A DNA stretch of 64,000 nucleotides from Kutzneria buriramensis (GCF_043575855.1 NZ_CP144375.1:124001-188000); one strand, 5' to 3'. Shown: positions 49,705 to 57,797, numbered from the stretch's first letter. A program made the numbers and translations. Notes: a model not told the origin generated them from the letters alone.

Positions 49705-50150
49705 ACAACGGCGACCTGGTCGCGGACTTCGAGCTGCCCGACGACCACGGCCGGCCCCGGCGGCTGTCCGAATTCCTGGCCAAGGGGCCGGTCGTGCTGT
49801 TCTTCTACCCTGCGGCGATGACCGGCGGCTGCACCGCGGAGAGCTGCCACTTCCGGGACCTCGGGGCCGAGTTCGAGGCCGTCGGCGCGCAGCGGCTGGG
49901 CATCTCCCCCGACGCCGTCGGCAAGCAGCGCGAGTTCTCGGCGATGAACTCGTTCGACTATCCGCTGCTGTCCGACGTCGACGGCGTGGTCGCCACCCAG
50001 TTCGGGGTGCGCCGCAGGTTCGGACCGCTGCTCACCCGGCGGCAGACCTTCGTCATCGGCGCCGACGGCCGGCTGGTCACGTCGATCAAGAGCGAGCTGC
50101 GGATGGCCGTGCACGCGGACAAGGCACTGGAGGCTCTGCGGGCCCTCTGA
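49701..50150 (+). CDS. Peroxiredoxin (AhpC/TSA, BCP type)
   Basis: A 149-residue thiol peroxidase with thioredoxin fold. The active-site segment YPAAMTGGCTAESC carries the peroxidatic Cys44 and a nearby Cys49 that probably resolves it, as in BCP-type enzymes. Next are SPDAVGKQREF and the C-terminal FVIGADGRLV. It reduces lipid hydroperoxides or H2O2. Being third in the lipid-methylase unit, it may protect modified membrane lipids. ATG 49701 overlaps the DUF1295 stop (ATGA). Confidence 0.9.
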   Translation: MNNGDLVADFELPDDHGRPRRLSEFLAKGPVVLFFYPAAMTGGCTAESCHFRDLGAEFEAVGAQRLGISPDAVGKQREFSAMNSFDYPLLSDVDGVVATQFGVRRRFGPLLTRRQTFVIGADGRLVTSIKSELRMAVHADKALEALRAL

Positions 50151-50176
50151 CCAGCGGTTTACCCCTTCCGGCGCAA

Positions 50177-50200
50177 CGGCGCGGCCGATCGGCCGCGCCG
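50177..50200. terminator. Terminator after the peroxiredoxin gene
   Basis: A perfect 24-bp palindrome (10-bp arms, GATC-centred), 27 bp after the stop. Confidence 0.65.
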
Positions 50201-50252
50201 GCTTACGATCATCGCCATACCAATGGAAGTAGCGCGGAACCGAACTCACCAG

Positions 50253-50258
50253 TAACCT
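50253..50258 (+). promoter_or_regulatory. Leaderless -10 element for the Cys/His-rich gene
   Basis: TAACCT, seven bases before GTG 50266; the same hexamer and spacing occur before the gene at 53813. Confidence 0.4.
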
Positions 50259-50265
50259 CCGCCTT

Positions 50266-50730
50266 GTGGCCTTGATCACAACGGCGTTCTCGGCACGGCG
50301 GGGCTTCCGGCACCCGTGCGTCTACTGCGGACTGCCCGTGCTCGTCGACGACGTCGGCGACCTGCATCCGGGCCACGTCGTCGTGGACTACCACGACGAC
50401 GCCACCCGTCGCCCGACCGGCCATGTGGGGACCGGTCGCGGCCTGCCCGACCTGGTGCTGCTGCACAAGTTCTGCAACGAGCACCTGTTCCCCGACTGCG
50501 GGGTCGCGCTGCGCCGCGCGCACCTGGGCTGGGCCACTGAGCAATTCGACCTGGGCACGGTCGACTCGGGCTCGGCCGCCTCCCTCAGCCACTACGACCA
50601 GCTCGGCCTGCACAGCGCCCCCTGGCGCGGCTTCGAGCTGTACCAGCGGCACTGGCGGGTGCGGAAGATGCGCTACGCGTGCAAGGCATGCCGGTACTAC
50701 GCCGGCTGGTTTCAATCCGAGTGGAGCTGA
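50266..50730 (+). CDS. Cys/His-rich protein of unknown function
   Basis: A 154-residue protein with three candidate metal-binding regions: HPCVYCGLPV (about 16-25), HKFCNEHLFPDC in the middle (about 67-78), and YACKACRYYAGW at the end (about 137-148). LHPGHVVVDYHDDA also resembles the His-Asp pair of HNH-type nucleases, but no full HNH motif is clear. I know no family for it. It lies 6 bp before the Fe-S reductase gene and likely shares its transcript. GTG 50266 is the start, from the promoter spacing (TAACCT-7). Confidence 0.6.
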   Translation: MALITTAFSARRGFRHPCVYCGLPVLVDDVGDLHPGHVVVDYHDDATRRPTGHVGTGRGLPDLVLLHKFCNEHLFPDCGVALRRAHLGWATEQFDLGTVDSGSAASLSHYDQLGLHSAPWRGFELYQRHWRVRKMRYACKACRYYAGWFQSEWS

Positions 50731-50736
50731 GCACTG

Positions 50737-52830
50737 GTGATCGTTCGTCTCGTCCTCGGCCTGCTGATCACCGTTGTGGGGCTGGCGATCGCCGGCCGCC
50801 GGGTGCTCTGGCTGGCCGCCCTCATCCGCTCCGGGCAGCCGGCCTCCGGCCGCACGGACCGGCTCGGCGCGCGGGCCGCCGCCCAACTGCGCGAGGTGTT
50901 CGGCCAGCGCAAGCTGCTGAAGTGGTCGGTGCCCGGCGTCGCTCACTTCTTCACCTTCTGGGGCTTCCTCATCCTGGCCTTCACCATCGTCGAGGCGTGG
51001 GGCGCGCTGTTCGACCGCGACTTCGCCTTCTGGTGGTTCGGCACCCAGCCCTGGCTCGGTTTCCTCGAGGACTTCTTCACCGTCGCGGTGCTCCTCGCGC
51101 TGGCGACCTTCGCGGTGATCCGGGTCCGCAACGCGCCCGAGCGCAAGGAGCGCGCCTCCCGGTTCTACGGCTCGCACACCGGCCCGGCCTGGCTGGTGCT
51201 GGCGATGATCGCCGGCGTGATGGTGACGCTGCTGCTGTACCGGGCCGGGCAGTACAACACCGGCCACTTCCCGTTCGACCACAGCGGCTGGCCGTTCGCC
51301 ACCTGGCTGCTCGCGCACGCGCTGGCCCCGCTCGGCACGACCGTCAACGCCGTGATCGAGACGGTGTTCCTGCTCGGCAACATCGCCGTGATCACGGGCT
51401 TCCTGGTGCTGGTCGTGCACTCCAAGCACCTGCACATCGCCCTGGCGCCGCTGAACGTGACGGCCAAGCGGCTGCCGGACGCCCTCGGCCCGCTGCTGCC
51501 GGTGGAGTCCGGCGGCAAGCCGGTGGACTTCACCGATCCCGCCGACGACGACATCTTCGGTCGCGGCAAGATCGAGGACTTCACCTGGAAGGGCATGCTC
51601 GACTTCGCCACCTGCACCGAGTGCGGGCGGTGCCAGTCCCAGTGCCCGGCCTGGAACACCGGGAAGCCGTTGTCCCCCAAGATGGTCATCATGGACCTGC
51701 GGGACCACCTGTTCGACCGCGCGCCGTACGTGATGGGACAGCGGGAAGGCGAGCCGGTGCCGCTGGTCGCCGAGGGCGGCGTGATCGAGCCGGACGTGCT
51801 GTGGTCGTGCACCACCTGCGGCGCGTGCGTCGAGCAGTGCCCGGTGGACATCGAGCACGTGGACCACATCGTGGACATGCGCCGCTACCAGGTGATGATC
51901 GAGTCGGAGTTCCCGACCGAGCTCGGCGCGCTGTTCCGGGGCCTGGAGAACAAGGGCAATCCCTGGGGTCAGAACAACAACGCCCGGATGGACTGGGCCA
52001 AGGACCTCGACTTCGAGGTGCCGGTGATCTCCGGCGAGCTGCCCGACGACGTCGAGTGGCTGTTCTGGGTCGGCTGCGCCGGCGCGTTCGACGACAAGGC
52101 CCGCGCCACCGTGCAGGCCACCGCCGAGCTGCTGCACATCGCCGGCGTGAACTACGGCGTGCTGGGCAACCGGGAGCGCTGCACCGGCGACCCGGCCCGC
52201 CGCTCCGGCAACGAGTTCCTGTTCCAGATGCTGGCGCAGGAGACCGCCGGGCTGCTCAACGAGACGTTCGGAGAGCGTGAACCCGGCCGTCGCAAGATCG
52301 TCACCACCTGTCCGCACTGCATGAACACCCTGGGCCGGGAGTACCCGCAGCTGGACGGCAACTACGAGGTCGTGCACCACACGCAGCTGCTGAACCGGCT
52401 CGTCCGGGAGAAGAAGCTCACGCCGATCCAGCCGGCCGGCAGCGCCGGGCAGTCCATCACCTTCCACGACCCGTGCTACCTGGGCCGGCACAACAAGGTC
52501 TACGAGCCGCCGCGCGAGGTCGCCGGCGCCGCCGGGGCCGCGTTGACGGAGATGCCCCGCCACGCCGACCGCTCGATGTGCTGCGGCGCCGGCGGCGCGC
52601 GGATGTGGATGGAGGAGCGGATCGGCAAGCGCATCAACCTGGAGCGCGTGGACGAGGCGCTGGCCACCGGCGCCGAGACCATCGCGACGGCGTGCCCGTT
52701 CTGCCGCGTGATGATCAGTGACGGGCTGGTGCAGCGCCAGAGCGAGGACATCGGTGCGAACGTGTCCGTCCGGGACGTGTCCCAGCTCCTGCTCGACGCC
52801 GTGCACCGGCAGCGGGACAGCATCGCCTGA
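50737..52830 (+). CDS. Membrane Fe-S binding oxidoreductase (heterodisulfide-reductase-like)
   Basis: A 697-residue protein resembling the mycobacterial Rv0338c-type Fe-S reductase. The N-terminal 270 residues hold about five or six membrane helices. The middle has two 4Fe-4S ferredoxin motifs, CTECGRCQSQCP (from residue 293) and CTTCGACVEQCP (from 358). The C-terminal half has two CCG domains, with CPHCMN and MCCGAGGARMWME. It probably passes electrons between quinone and a soluble acceptor. GTG 50737 is the start, 6 bp after the preceding gene. A strong hairpin follows. Confidence 0.92.
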   Translation: MIVRLVLGLLITVVGLAIAGRRVLWLAALIRSGQPASGRTDRLGARAAAQLREVFGQRKLLKWSVPGVAHFFTFWGFLILAFTIVEAWGALFDRDFAFWWFGTQPWLGFLEDFFTVAVLLALATFAVIRVRNAPERKERASRFYGSHTGPAWLVLAMIAGVMVTLLLYRAGQYNTGHFPFDHSGWPFATWLLAHALAPLGTTVNAVIETVFLLGNIAVITGFLVLVVHSKHLHIALAPLNVTAKRLPDALGPLLPVESGGKPVDFTDPADDDIFGRGKIEDFTWKGMLDFATCTECGRCQSQCPAWNTGKPLSPKMVIMDLRDHLFDRAPYVMGQREGEPVPLVAEGGVIEPDVLWSCTTCGACVEQCPVDIEHVDHIVDMRRYQVMIESEFPTELGALFRGLENKGNPWGQNNNARMDWAKDLDFEVPVISGELPDDVEWLFWVGCAGAFDDKARATVQATAELLHIAGVNYGVLGNRERCTGDPARRSGNEFLFQMLAQETAGLLNETFGEREPGRRKIVTTCPHCMNTLGREYPQLDGNYEVVHHTQLLNRLVREKKLTPIQPAGSAGQSITFHDPCYLGRHNKVYEPPREVAGAAGAALTEMPRHADRSMCCGAGGARMWMEERIGKRINLERVDEALATGAETIATACPFCRVMISDGLVQRQSEDIGANVSVRDVSQLLLDAVHRQRDSIA

Positions 52831-52838
52831 TTTGACGT

Positions 52839-52875
52839 GACGTGAACTCCCCTGAAACACAGGGGAGTTCACGTC
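52839..52875 (+). terminator. Strong terminator after the Fe-S reductase
   Basis: A perfect 16-bp stem (arm GACGTGAACTCCCCTG) with an AAACA loop, 8 bp after the stop codon. Confidence 0.85.
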
Positions 52876-52947
52876 GCTCGTCTTGATCGACCCTGCCGAT
52901 CTCGGTCATAGTTCTCCCGCCGCCGCCCGATGCACCACGAGGAGTGG

Positions 52948-53715
52948 ATGTTGCGCACCCTGTCCGCGCTCGCGACGGCGTCGGCCGTCGCGGTGCTGGC
53001 CTTGTCCCTGCCGATCCCCGCCGAAGCCGCCATCCTCACCCCGCTGCCGCAGAACGCGGACGGGTGGGAGCAGAGCTTCTCCCCCGCCTACGACTACGAC
53101 GGCGACGGCTGCTACGCCACCGCCGCCATCGACCCGAACGGCAACCTCAACCCCGAGCTCAAGCTCGGCGGCGACGTCAACGGGCACTGCCACGACCCGG
53201 CCCAGTTGCAGAACTCCAACACCTACTCGCGGGAGCTCTGCAACAACGGCTGGTGCGCGGTGATGTACGCCAGCTACTTCGAGAAGGACCAGGCCACCCT
53301 CGGGCCGCTCGCCATCGGGCACACCCACGACTGGGAGCACGTGGTCGTCTGGATCAACATCGCCGAGAACCAGGTCGACTACGTCTCCACCTCGCAGCAC
53401 AGCACGTGGAAGTGGTACCCGCGCTCGCAGGTCCGCTTCGACGGCACCCACCCCAAGGTCGTCTACCACAAGGACGGCGCCAGCACGCACTTCTTCCGGC
53501 TCGCCAACAACAACGACGAGCCGGCCGAGAACTACACGCACAACTGGTTCTACCCGCCGCTGGTCGGGTGGAACGGCTATCCGTCGCAGGCCCTGAAGGA
53601 CAAGCTGATGACGGCGAACTTCGGCGAGGCCACCATCAAGATCAACGACGGCAACTTCGCCTACGGTCTCGCGCACTCGGAGCCGCCGGGCATCCCGTTC
53701 AACCCCAACGGCTGA
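52948..53715 (+). CDS. Secreted NPP1/NLP (necrosis- and ethylene-inducing-like) protein
   Basis: A 255-residue exported protein. A Sec signal peptide (LRTLSALATASAVAVLALS...) ends near AEA. The mature domain matches the Nep1-like protein fold: AYDYDGDGCYATAAID, AVMYASYFEKDQ and the family heptapeptide GHRHDWE, here GHTHDWE. Two Cys pairs are possible (GCY/HCH and ELCNNGWC). NLPs of plant pathogens bind sphingolipids and damage plant membranes; non-toxic forms are also known. GAGGAG lies just before ATG 52948; ATG 52930 or TTG 52951 are alternatives. It stands alone between two terminators. Confidence 0.9.
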   Translation: MLRTLSALATASAVAVLALSLPIPAEAAILTPLPQNADGWEQSFSPAYDYDGDGCYATAAIDPNGNLNPELKLGGDVNGHCHDPAQLQNSNTYSRELCNNGWCAVMYASYFEKDQATLGPLAIGHTHDWEHVVVWINIAENQVDYVSTSQHSTWKWYPRSQVRFDGTHPKVVYHKDGASTHFFRLANNNDEPAENYTHNWFYPPLVGWNGYPSQALKDKLMTANFGEATIKINDGNFAYGLAHSEPPGIPFNPNG

Positions 53716-53727
53716 GCCCGTCCCACC

Positions 53728-53759
53728 GAAACCCCGACCCGCGAGCGGGCCGGGGTTTC
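53728..53759 (+). terminator. Terminator after the NLP gene
   Basis: GAAACCCC / GGGGTTTC with a CCGC/GCGG inner stem and following TTCC, 13 bp after the stop. Confidence 0.8.
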
Positions 53760-53799
53760 CCTGTGGTCGCTCCCCGCCGCGTGCCCGACAGCCAACCTC

Positions 53800-53805
53800 T
53801 AACCT
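53800..53805 (+). promoter_or_regulatory. Leaderless -10 element of the DUF6630-like gene
   Basis: TAACCT, seven bases before ATG 53813, identical to the element at 50253. Confidence 0.4.
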
Positions 53806-53812
53806 GCACGCC

Positions 53813-54298
53813 ATGACCGAGAGAGACGCGTTACTCGCGGTGGCGACGCTGCTCGCGCCCGCCCACGCCGACGTCGCCGAGCGGACCCTGAGCGCCCATG
53901 ACGATCCCGAGGCCTTCCTCGCCGAGCACGCCGACCGCCTCGACGATCGCGGCATCGACGAGGCGATCCCCGACCTGGCGTGGATCGCGCTGGTCGACGC
54001 GCTGGACGACCACCGCCTGCTCGCCGAGATCGACTGGCACGAGGACCCGCAGGAGATCGTCGCCCAGCTGCGTCGGCTGGACTCCGCCCCGGACGCGCCG
54101 GAGGTATGGGTGGATGAGGACCTGCCGACGTACGAGTTCTGCCAGTCCCTCGGGTCCCGGCTGCGGGCGGCCGGCACCACGTTGGCGGCGTTGGACATCG
54201 AGTCCGACTGCTACCCGCTCGTGCTGCTGCCCAACGGCGACGCCGACACCCTGGTCGCCCTCGCTTCCACCGCCGGCTTCAAGGCGTTCACCTTCTGA
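53813..54298 (+). CDS. DUF6630-like protein
   Basis: A 161-residue acidic cytosolic protein. Its second half (YEFCQSLGSRLRAAGTTLAALDIESDCYPLVLLP) recalls DUF6630, a domain without known function that carries such a DIDSDSY-like strand. The first half is rich in Asp, Ala and Leu and probably helical. The protein has no signal peptide or membrane segment. ATG 53813 follows TAACCT by 7 bases, so it is probably leaderless. It converges with the O-methyltransferase gene, 12 bp between stops. Confidence 0.7.
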   Translation: MTERDALLAVATLLAPAHADVAERTLSAHDDPEAFLAEHADRLDDRGIDEAIPDLAWIALVDALDDHRLLAEIDWHEDPQEIVAQLRRLDSAPDAPEVWVDEDLPTYEFCQSLGSRLRAAGTTLAALDIESDCYPLVLLPNGDADTLVALASTAGFKAFTF

Positions 54299-54310
54299 CG
54301 ATCTGTCCCG

Positions 54311-55324
54311 TTAGGACACCCGCCGGAACTCCAGCAGGCAGCGCTCATCGCTCACATCGGTGACGGTGACGAGGGCCAGCCCGTGGGCGGCGGCGAGGGT
54401 TTCGAACTCCTCGACCCGTCGCTCACGGCCGGCGAAGATCACGAACATGGCCAGGTCGAACGCCGTCGTGGACATGCGGCCCCGGACGGCTTCCAGGATC
54501 AGCACGCGGCCGTCCGGGGCGGCGGCCTCGGCGCAGCGGGCCAGTATCCGGTGCGCGTGGTCGTCGTCCCAGTCGTGCAGGATGTCGGCCAGCAGGTACG
54601 CCTGCGCGCCGGCCGGGAGCGGGTCGAAGAAGCTGCCCTCGACAGCCTCGGCGCGGCTGTCGAGGCCGCGTTCCGCGAAGCGCTTGTTCGCCGCGGCGGC
54701 CGTCGGTTCGAGCTCGACCACCTTGCCGGTCGTCTTCTCGTTGGCGTCAAGGATCGCCGCGAGGACCGTGCCGTTGCCGCCGCCGACGTCCACGATGCTG
54801 GCGAAGCGGCCCCAGTCGTAGTTGGCGACGATCGGCGGGAGCGTCTGTTGGAACCGCTGGACCATCTGCTGGTCGAACTGCTCGCGGAGGTCGCGGTTCC
54901 GGTCGAGGTCCGTCCAGAAGTCCGCGCCGAAGTGCCTGGCATAGCCGGGTTCGCCGGTCGTCACGCTGTGCCGGAGCTCCACGAACGCCATCTCCGACCG
55001 GCCGCCCGCCATGTCCAGGTGCAGGAAGTTCGTCAGCCCGTTGCCGGCGTCCGTGCACAGCGTCTCGCCGAAGTCGGTGGTGTGGAAACCCTCGTCGGTG
55101 CTGTCGAGGATGCCCAGCGTGGTCAGGTGGCTCAGCAGCAGCTCCAGCCCCACCGGCGACGCCTCCAGTTCCGTCGCGAGGTGATCCGCCGTTGCCGGCT
55201 CTCGCAGCCGATCCGGCAGGCCGAGGGTGACCGCCACTCTGAGCGCCATAGGTGTGGCCAGACCGGCCATCTGTCGAATAGCGGCAACGTTGTCCTGTGT
55301 GGTCACGGAGATCAACGGTGCCAC
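54311..55324 (-). CDS. SAM-dependent O-methyltransferase (plant/polyketide type)
   Basis: A 337-residue methyltransferase of the family that includes antibiotic O-methyltransferases (carminomycin/TcmO type). The N-terminal winged-helix dimerisation domain (about 1-95, LGLPDRLREPATADHLATEL) precedes the SAM domain with VDVGGGNGTVLAAIL, LEPTAA, and the motif ADILHDWDDDHAHRIL containing the catalytic His. It probably methylates a phenolic hydroxyl of a small aromatic compound. GTG 55324 is the start; the GTG at 55306 is a possible alternative. No biosynthetic genes are adjacent, so its substrate may come from the rppA cluster or elsewhere, which is speculation. Confidence 0.88.
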   Translation of the reverse strand: MAPLISVTTQDNVAAIRQMAGLATPMALRVAVTLGLPDRLREPATADHLATELEASPVGLELLLSHLTTLGILDSTDEGFHTTDFGETLCTDAGNGLTNFLHLDMAGGRSEMAFVELRHSVTTGEPGYARHFGADFWTDLDRNRDLREQFDQQMVQRFQQTLPPIVANYDWGRFASIVDVGGGNGTVLAAILDANEKTTGKVVELEPTAAAANKRFAERGLDSRAEAVEGSFFDPLPAGAQAYLLADILHDWDDDHAHRILARCAEAAAPDGRVLILEAVRGRMSTTAFDLAMFVIFAGRERRVEEFETLAAAHGLALVTVTDVSDERCLLEFRRVS

Positions 55325-55361
55325 GCCCTGTCAACCGGGATTCCGCCCGCACGTGAGTGCG

Positions 55362-55907
55362 TCAGCGCTGATGATCTACCTGAAACCTACATTCGGTGTG
55401 TCCCAGAGCGCGACTCGCGGGGGTTTCGTGGAGGGTGGGGCGGGAGTGGGGCCAGTGTTCGAAGTGCCACCACTCGTTGGCGTAGGTGCGGTAGAGGCCG
55501 TAGCGGTGGCCGTGGGTCTCCAGCCACTGGGCGCCTTCCCGGGGACGGATGTCCAGGGCGCGGCCCTGCACGTGGAGCGACTCGGCCGGAGGTAGGACCC
55601 ACTGGCGCGCGGCCGCCGCGCTGCCGTGTTCCAGCACGGCCTCGTCGAACAGGCGCTGCTGCTCGGCGGCGCTGCGGGCGCCGGAGGTCAGGCCGATCAC
55701 GATGCCGTGCCGCCAGAGGGCCTCGCACCGGGCCGCGGCGAAGGCGACCCGGGCGCCGGTGTCCAGGCCGGTCAGGTCCTCGTGGGGAAACCGCAGACCC
55801 AACGCCCATTCGGCGGCCCGCTCGCGCGGACGCCAGCGCCCGGCGAGCGTGTCCAGCGGCAGCCGCAGCCGCGCCAGGCCGATAGTGGCCAACCGGTAGA
55901 CGTCCAT
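55362..55907 (-). CDS. VanY-like D-alanyl-D-alanine carboxypeptidase-type protein
   Basis: A 181-residue peptidase of the M15/VanY family. The zinc site is SLHVQGRALDIRP (His and Asp) with the downstream NEWWHFEHW (Glu, His). SGARSAAEQQRLFDEA is the substrate-side motif. There is no signal peptide or membrane anchor at this start, so it would act in the cytosol, unlike typical VanY proteins. ATG 55907 has GAGGG 6 bases before. The 27 bases before it contain an inverted repeat with TCGGTC/GACCGA arms. The C-terminal tail after about 160 is not conserved. Confidence 0.82.
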   Translation of the reverse strand: MDVYRLATIGLARLRLPLDTLAGRWRPRERAAEWALGLRFPHEDLTGLDTGARVAFAAARCEALWRHGIVIGLTSGARSAAEQQRLFDEAVLEHGSAAAARQWVLPPAESLHVQGRALDIRPREGAQWLETHGHRYGLYRTYANEWWHFEHWPHSRPTLHETPASRALGHTECRFQVDHQR

Positions 55908-55919
55908 GGTGGGCCCTCT

Positions 55920-55936
55920 TTCGGTCGGTGACCGAA
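55920..55936. promoter_or_regulatory. Inverted repeat upstream of the VanY-like gene
   Basis: TTCGGTC-GGT-GACCGAA, 7-bp arms. It shares the TCGGTCA/TGACCGA half-site with the repeats at 30618 and 47041. Confidence 0.45.
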
Positions 55937-56008
55937 TGCTAGGAACCCTCGACCCGCCCGGACGTCATCCCAGCCGCTGATCCCGGCGTCATACCAGGGT
56001 CTGGTCTT

Positions 56009-56824
56009 TCACTCCAGCAGCGGAAACGTGCCGGAACGGAGCAACCCCAGGATCGCGTCGGTGCGCTCACGCGGGGCGGCGTAGTCGGGATGCGCCCGCA
56101 GCACCGCGGCGGCGTCGTGCAGCTTGTGCATCTGCGCCGCCGCCTCCTGCACGCCACGCCCGTTGACGGCGTGCCCGACGAGCGCCGGCGCGGCCGGGTC
56201 GATCCGGCCGACGGACACGGCCTTCTCCACCCGCCGCGCGCACCGGCAGAACCCCTCCGGCGTCACGATGCCGCACGTCGACCCCATGAACGTCCGCAGC
56301 CGTTCCCGGGCCCGCTCCAGCCGCTTCCGGTACGCCGCCGGCGAGATGTCCAGCACCCAGGCCGCCTCGGTGGACGTCAGCTCGAAGACGTCGGCGAGCA
56401 CGAACGCCACCCGCTCCGACCGCTCCAGGCACTGCAACACCGCCTGCGTGCAGGACAGCCGCACCTCGTTCACCAGCAGGTCCGCGTCGGGGCCGGCGTA
56501 GTCGGCGTCGGCCAGCCCGTCGGCGAGGTCGTCGCGGAACTCGTCCAGGCTGAGCTCCCTCGCCTCCTGCGGCGTCTTGCGGCGCAGGTTGAGCAGGTAG
56601 TTCACGCCGATCCGGTACGCCCAGGTGAGCAGCTTGGCCTCGCCGCGGAACGACGCCAGCCGGGTGATCACCTGGATCAGGATCTCCTGGGTGGCGTCCT
56701 CCGCGTCCGCCGGCCGCCACACCATCCGCAACGCCAGGCGGTACAGGGGATCGCGCAGCTCGTGCACGATCTCCCGCAGCGCCTCCTGGTCCCCGTCGAC
56801 GGCCCGGGCGACGACGTCGCTCAT
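56009..56824 (-). CDS. ECF-type sigma-70 family sigma factor with cysteine-containing C-terminal extension
   Basis: A 271-residue sigma factor. Region 2 spans about 5-75 (RDPLYRLALRMVWRPADAED, TWAYRIGVNYLLNLRR). Region 4 spans about 115-165 (RSERVAFVLADVFELTSTEA, then AYRKRLERARERLR). About 100 more residues follow, containing CGIVTPEGFCRCARRVEKA, with three Cys that might sense redox or metal. The ATG 56824 overlaps the stop of the haloalkane dehalogenase gene (ATGA), so it is made together with it. No anti-sigma gene lies beside it. The C-terminal extension may take that role. Confidence 0.88.
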   Translation of the reverse strand: MSDVVARAVDGDQEALREIVHELRDPLYRLALRMVWRPADAEDATQEILIQVITRLASFRGEAKLLTWAYRIGVNYLLNLRRKTPQEARELSLDEFRDDLADGLADADYAGPDADLLVNEVRLSCTQAVLQCLERSERVAFVLADVFELTSTEAAWVLDISPAAYRKRLERARERLRTFMGSTCGIVTPEGFCRCARRVEKAVSVGRIDPAAPALVGHAVNGRGVQEAAAQMHKLHDAAAVLRAHPDYAAPRERTDAILGLLRSGTFPLLE

Positions 56825-57681
56825 GCCCACAGCCAGGACCCGATCGCCCGGCCCATCGCCTCGGGCTGGTCCTCCGGCGCCTGGTGCCCGCCCGGTCCGA
56901 GCGACACCAGCGTCACCGCCGCGAACGTCTCCTTGGCCCACGTCGCCGTCTCCGCCGACCCCATGCCCACTCCCTCTTCGACGGTCATCACCAGCTTCGG
57001 CACCTGCGGCGTCGCCGCCAGCCACTCGCCGTAGGCGACCATTCGATCATGCACGTCGGCCGGCTCGCCGTCGAACGGGATCTCCCGCGGCCAGGCCAGC
57101 AGCGGACGCCGCGACCGCTCGTCCGGGTACGGCGCGCGGTACACGTCGTGATCGGCCGGCGCCAGCCCCGACTGCACCCCGTGCGGCAGGTTGAACTCGA
57201 TGAACTGGTTGTCCCGCAGCACCATCTGCTCGCCCTCGGCGGACCGGATGCGCCGGAAGATGTCCTGCCCCAGCGGCGGCATCTCGGCCCAGCTCAGCGG
57301 CCGCAGGAAGGTCTCCACCAGCGCCAGCCCGCGCACCCGGTCCGGGTGCCGCCGGGCCCAGTCCATCCCCAGCGCGCCGCCCCAGTCCTGCCCGACGATC
57401 ACTACGTCGTCCAGGCCCCCGTCACCCAGACCGAGGGCGTCGAACCAGGCGTCCAGGTAGCGGACGTGGTCCACGAACCGGTAGTCGATGTCCGGCTTGC
57501 CCGAGTCGCCCATGCCGATCAGGTCCGGCGCGAGGCACCGGGCCCGGTCCGACAGCAGCGGGATCACGTTCCGCCACAGATGGGACGACGTCGGGTTGCC
57601 GTGCAGGAACACGATCGTGGTGTCCCCGGCGCCCTCCTCGCGGTACGCCATGACCGAGTCCAAGACCTCGACGGTCTTCAT
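56821..57681 (-). CDS. Haloalkane dehalogenase
   Basis: A 286-residue alpha/beta hydrolase that matches the DhaA/LinB-type haloalkane dehalogenases. HGNPTSSHLW carries the halide-binding Asn. VGQDWGG carries the nucleophile Asp99 and the adjacent halide-binding Trp100. Glu123 lies in LVETFLRP, and the catalytic His in GPGGHQAPED. It cleaves carbon-halogen bonds hydrolytically in known members; the natural substrate is rarely known. The sigma factor downstream is translationally coupled, and the TetR gene is divergent with a shared upstream region. Confidence 0.9.
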   Translation of the reverse strand: MKTVEVLDSVMAYREEGAGDTTIVFLHGNPTSSHLWRNVIPLLSDRARCLAPDLIGMGDSGKPDIDYRFVDHVRYLDAWFDALGLGDGGLDDVVIVGQDWGGALGMDWARRHPDRVRGLALVETFLRPLSWAEMPPLGQDIFRRIRSAEGEQMVLRDNQFIEFNLPHGVQSGLAPADHDVYRAPYPDERSRRPLLAWPREIPFDGEPADVHDRMVAYGEWLAATPQVPKLVMTVEEGVGMGSAETATWAKETFAAVTLVSLGPGGHQAPEDQPEAMGRAIGSWLWA

Positions 57682-57797
57682 GTGTCCTCCCTCGTTGAAC
57701 TGCCTTCACCGGGTTGGACACGCGCCCGGGGCCGGCTGTGACATCGGCGTGCGTGAGACCCACGTCACTTGACACCCCAAGATCACCGGAGCACCGT

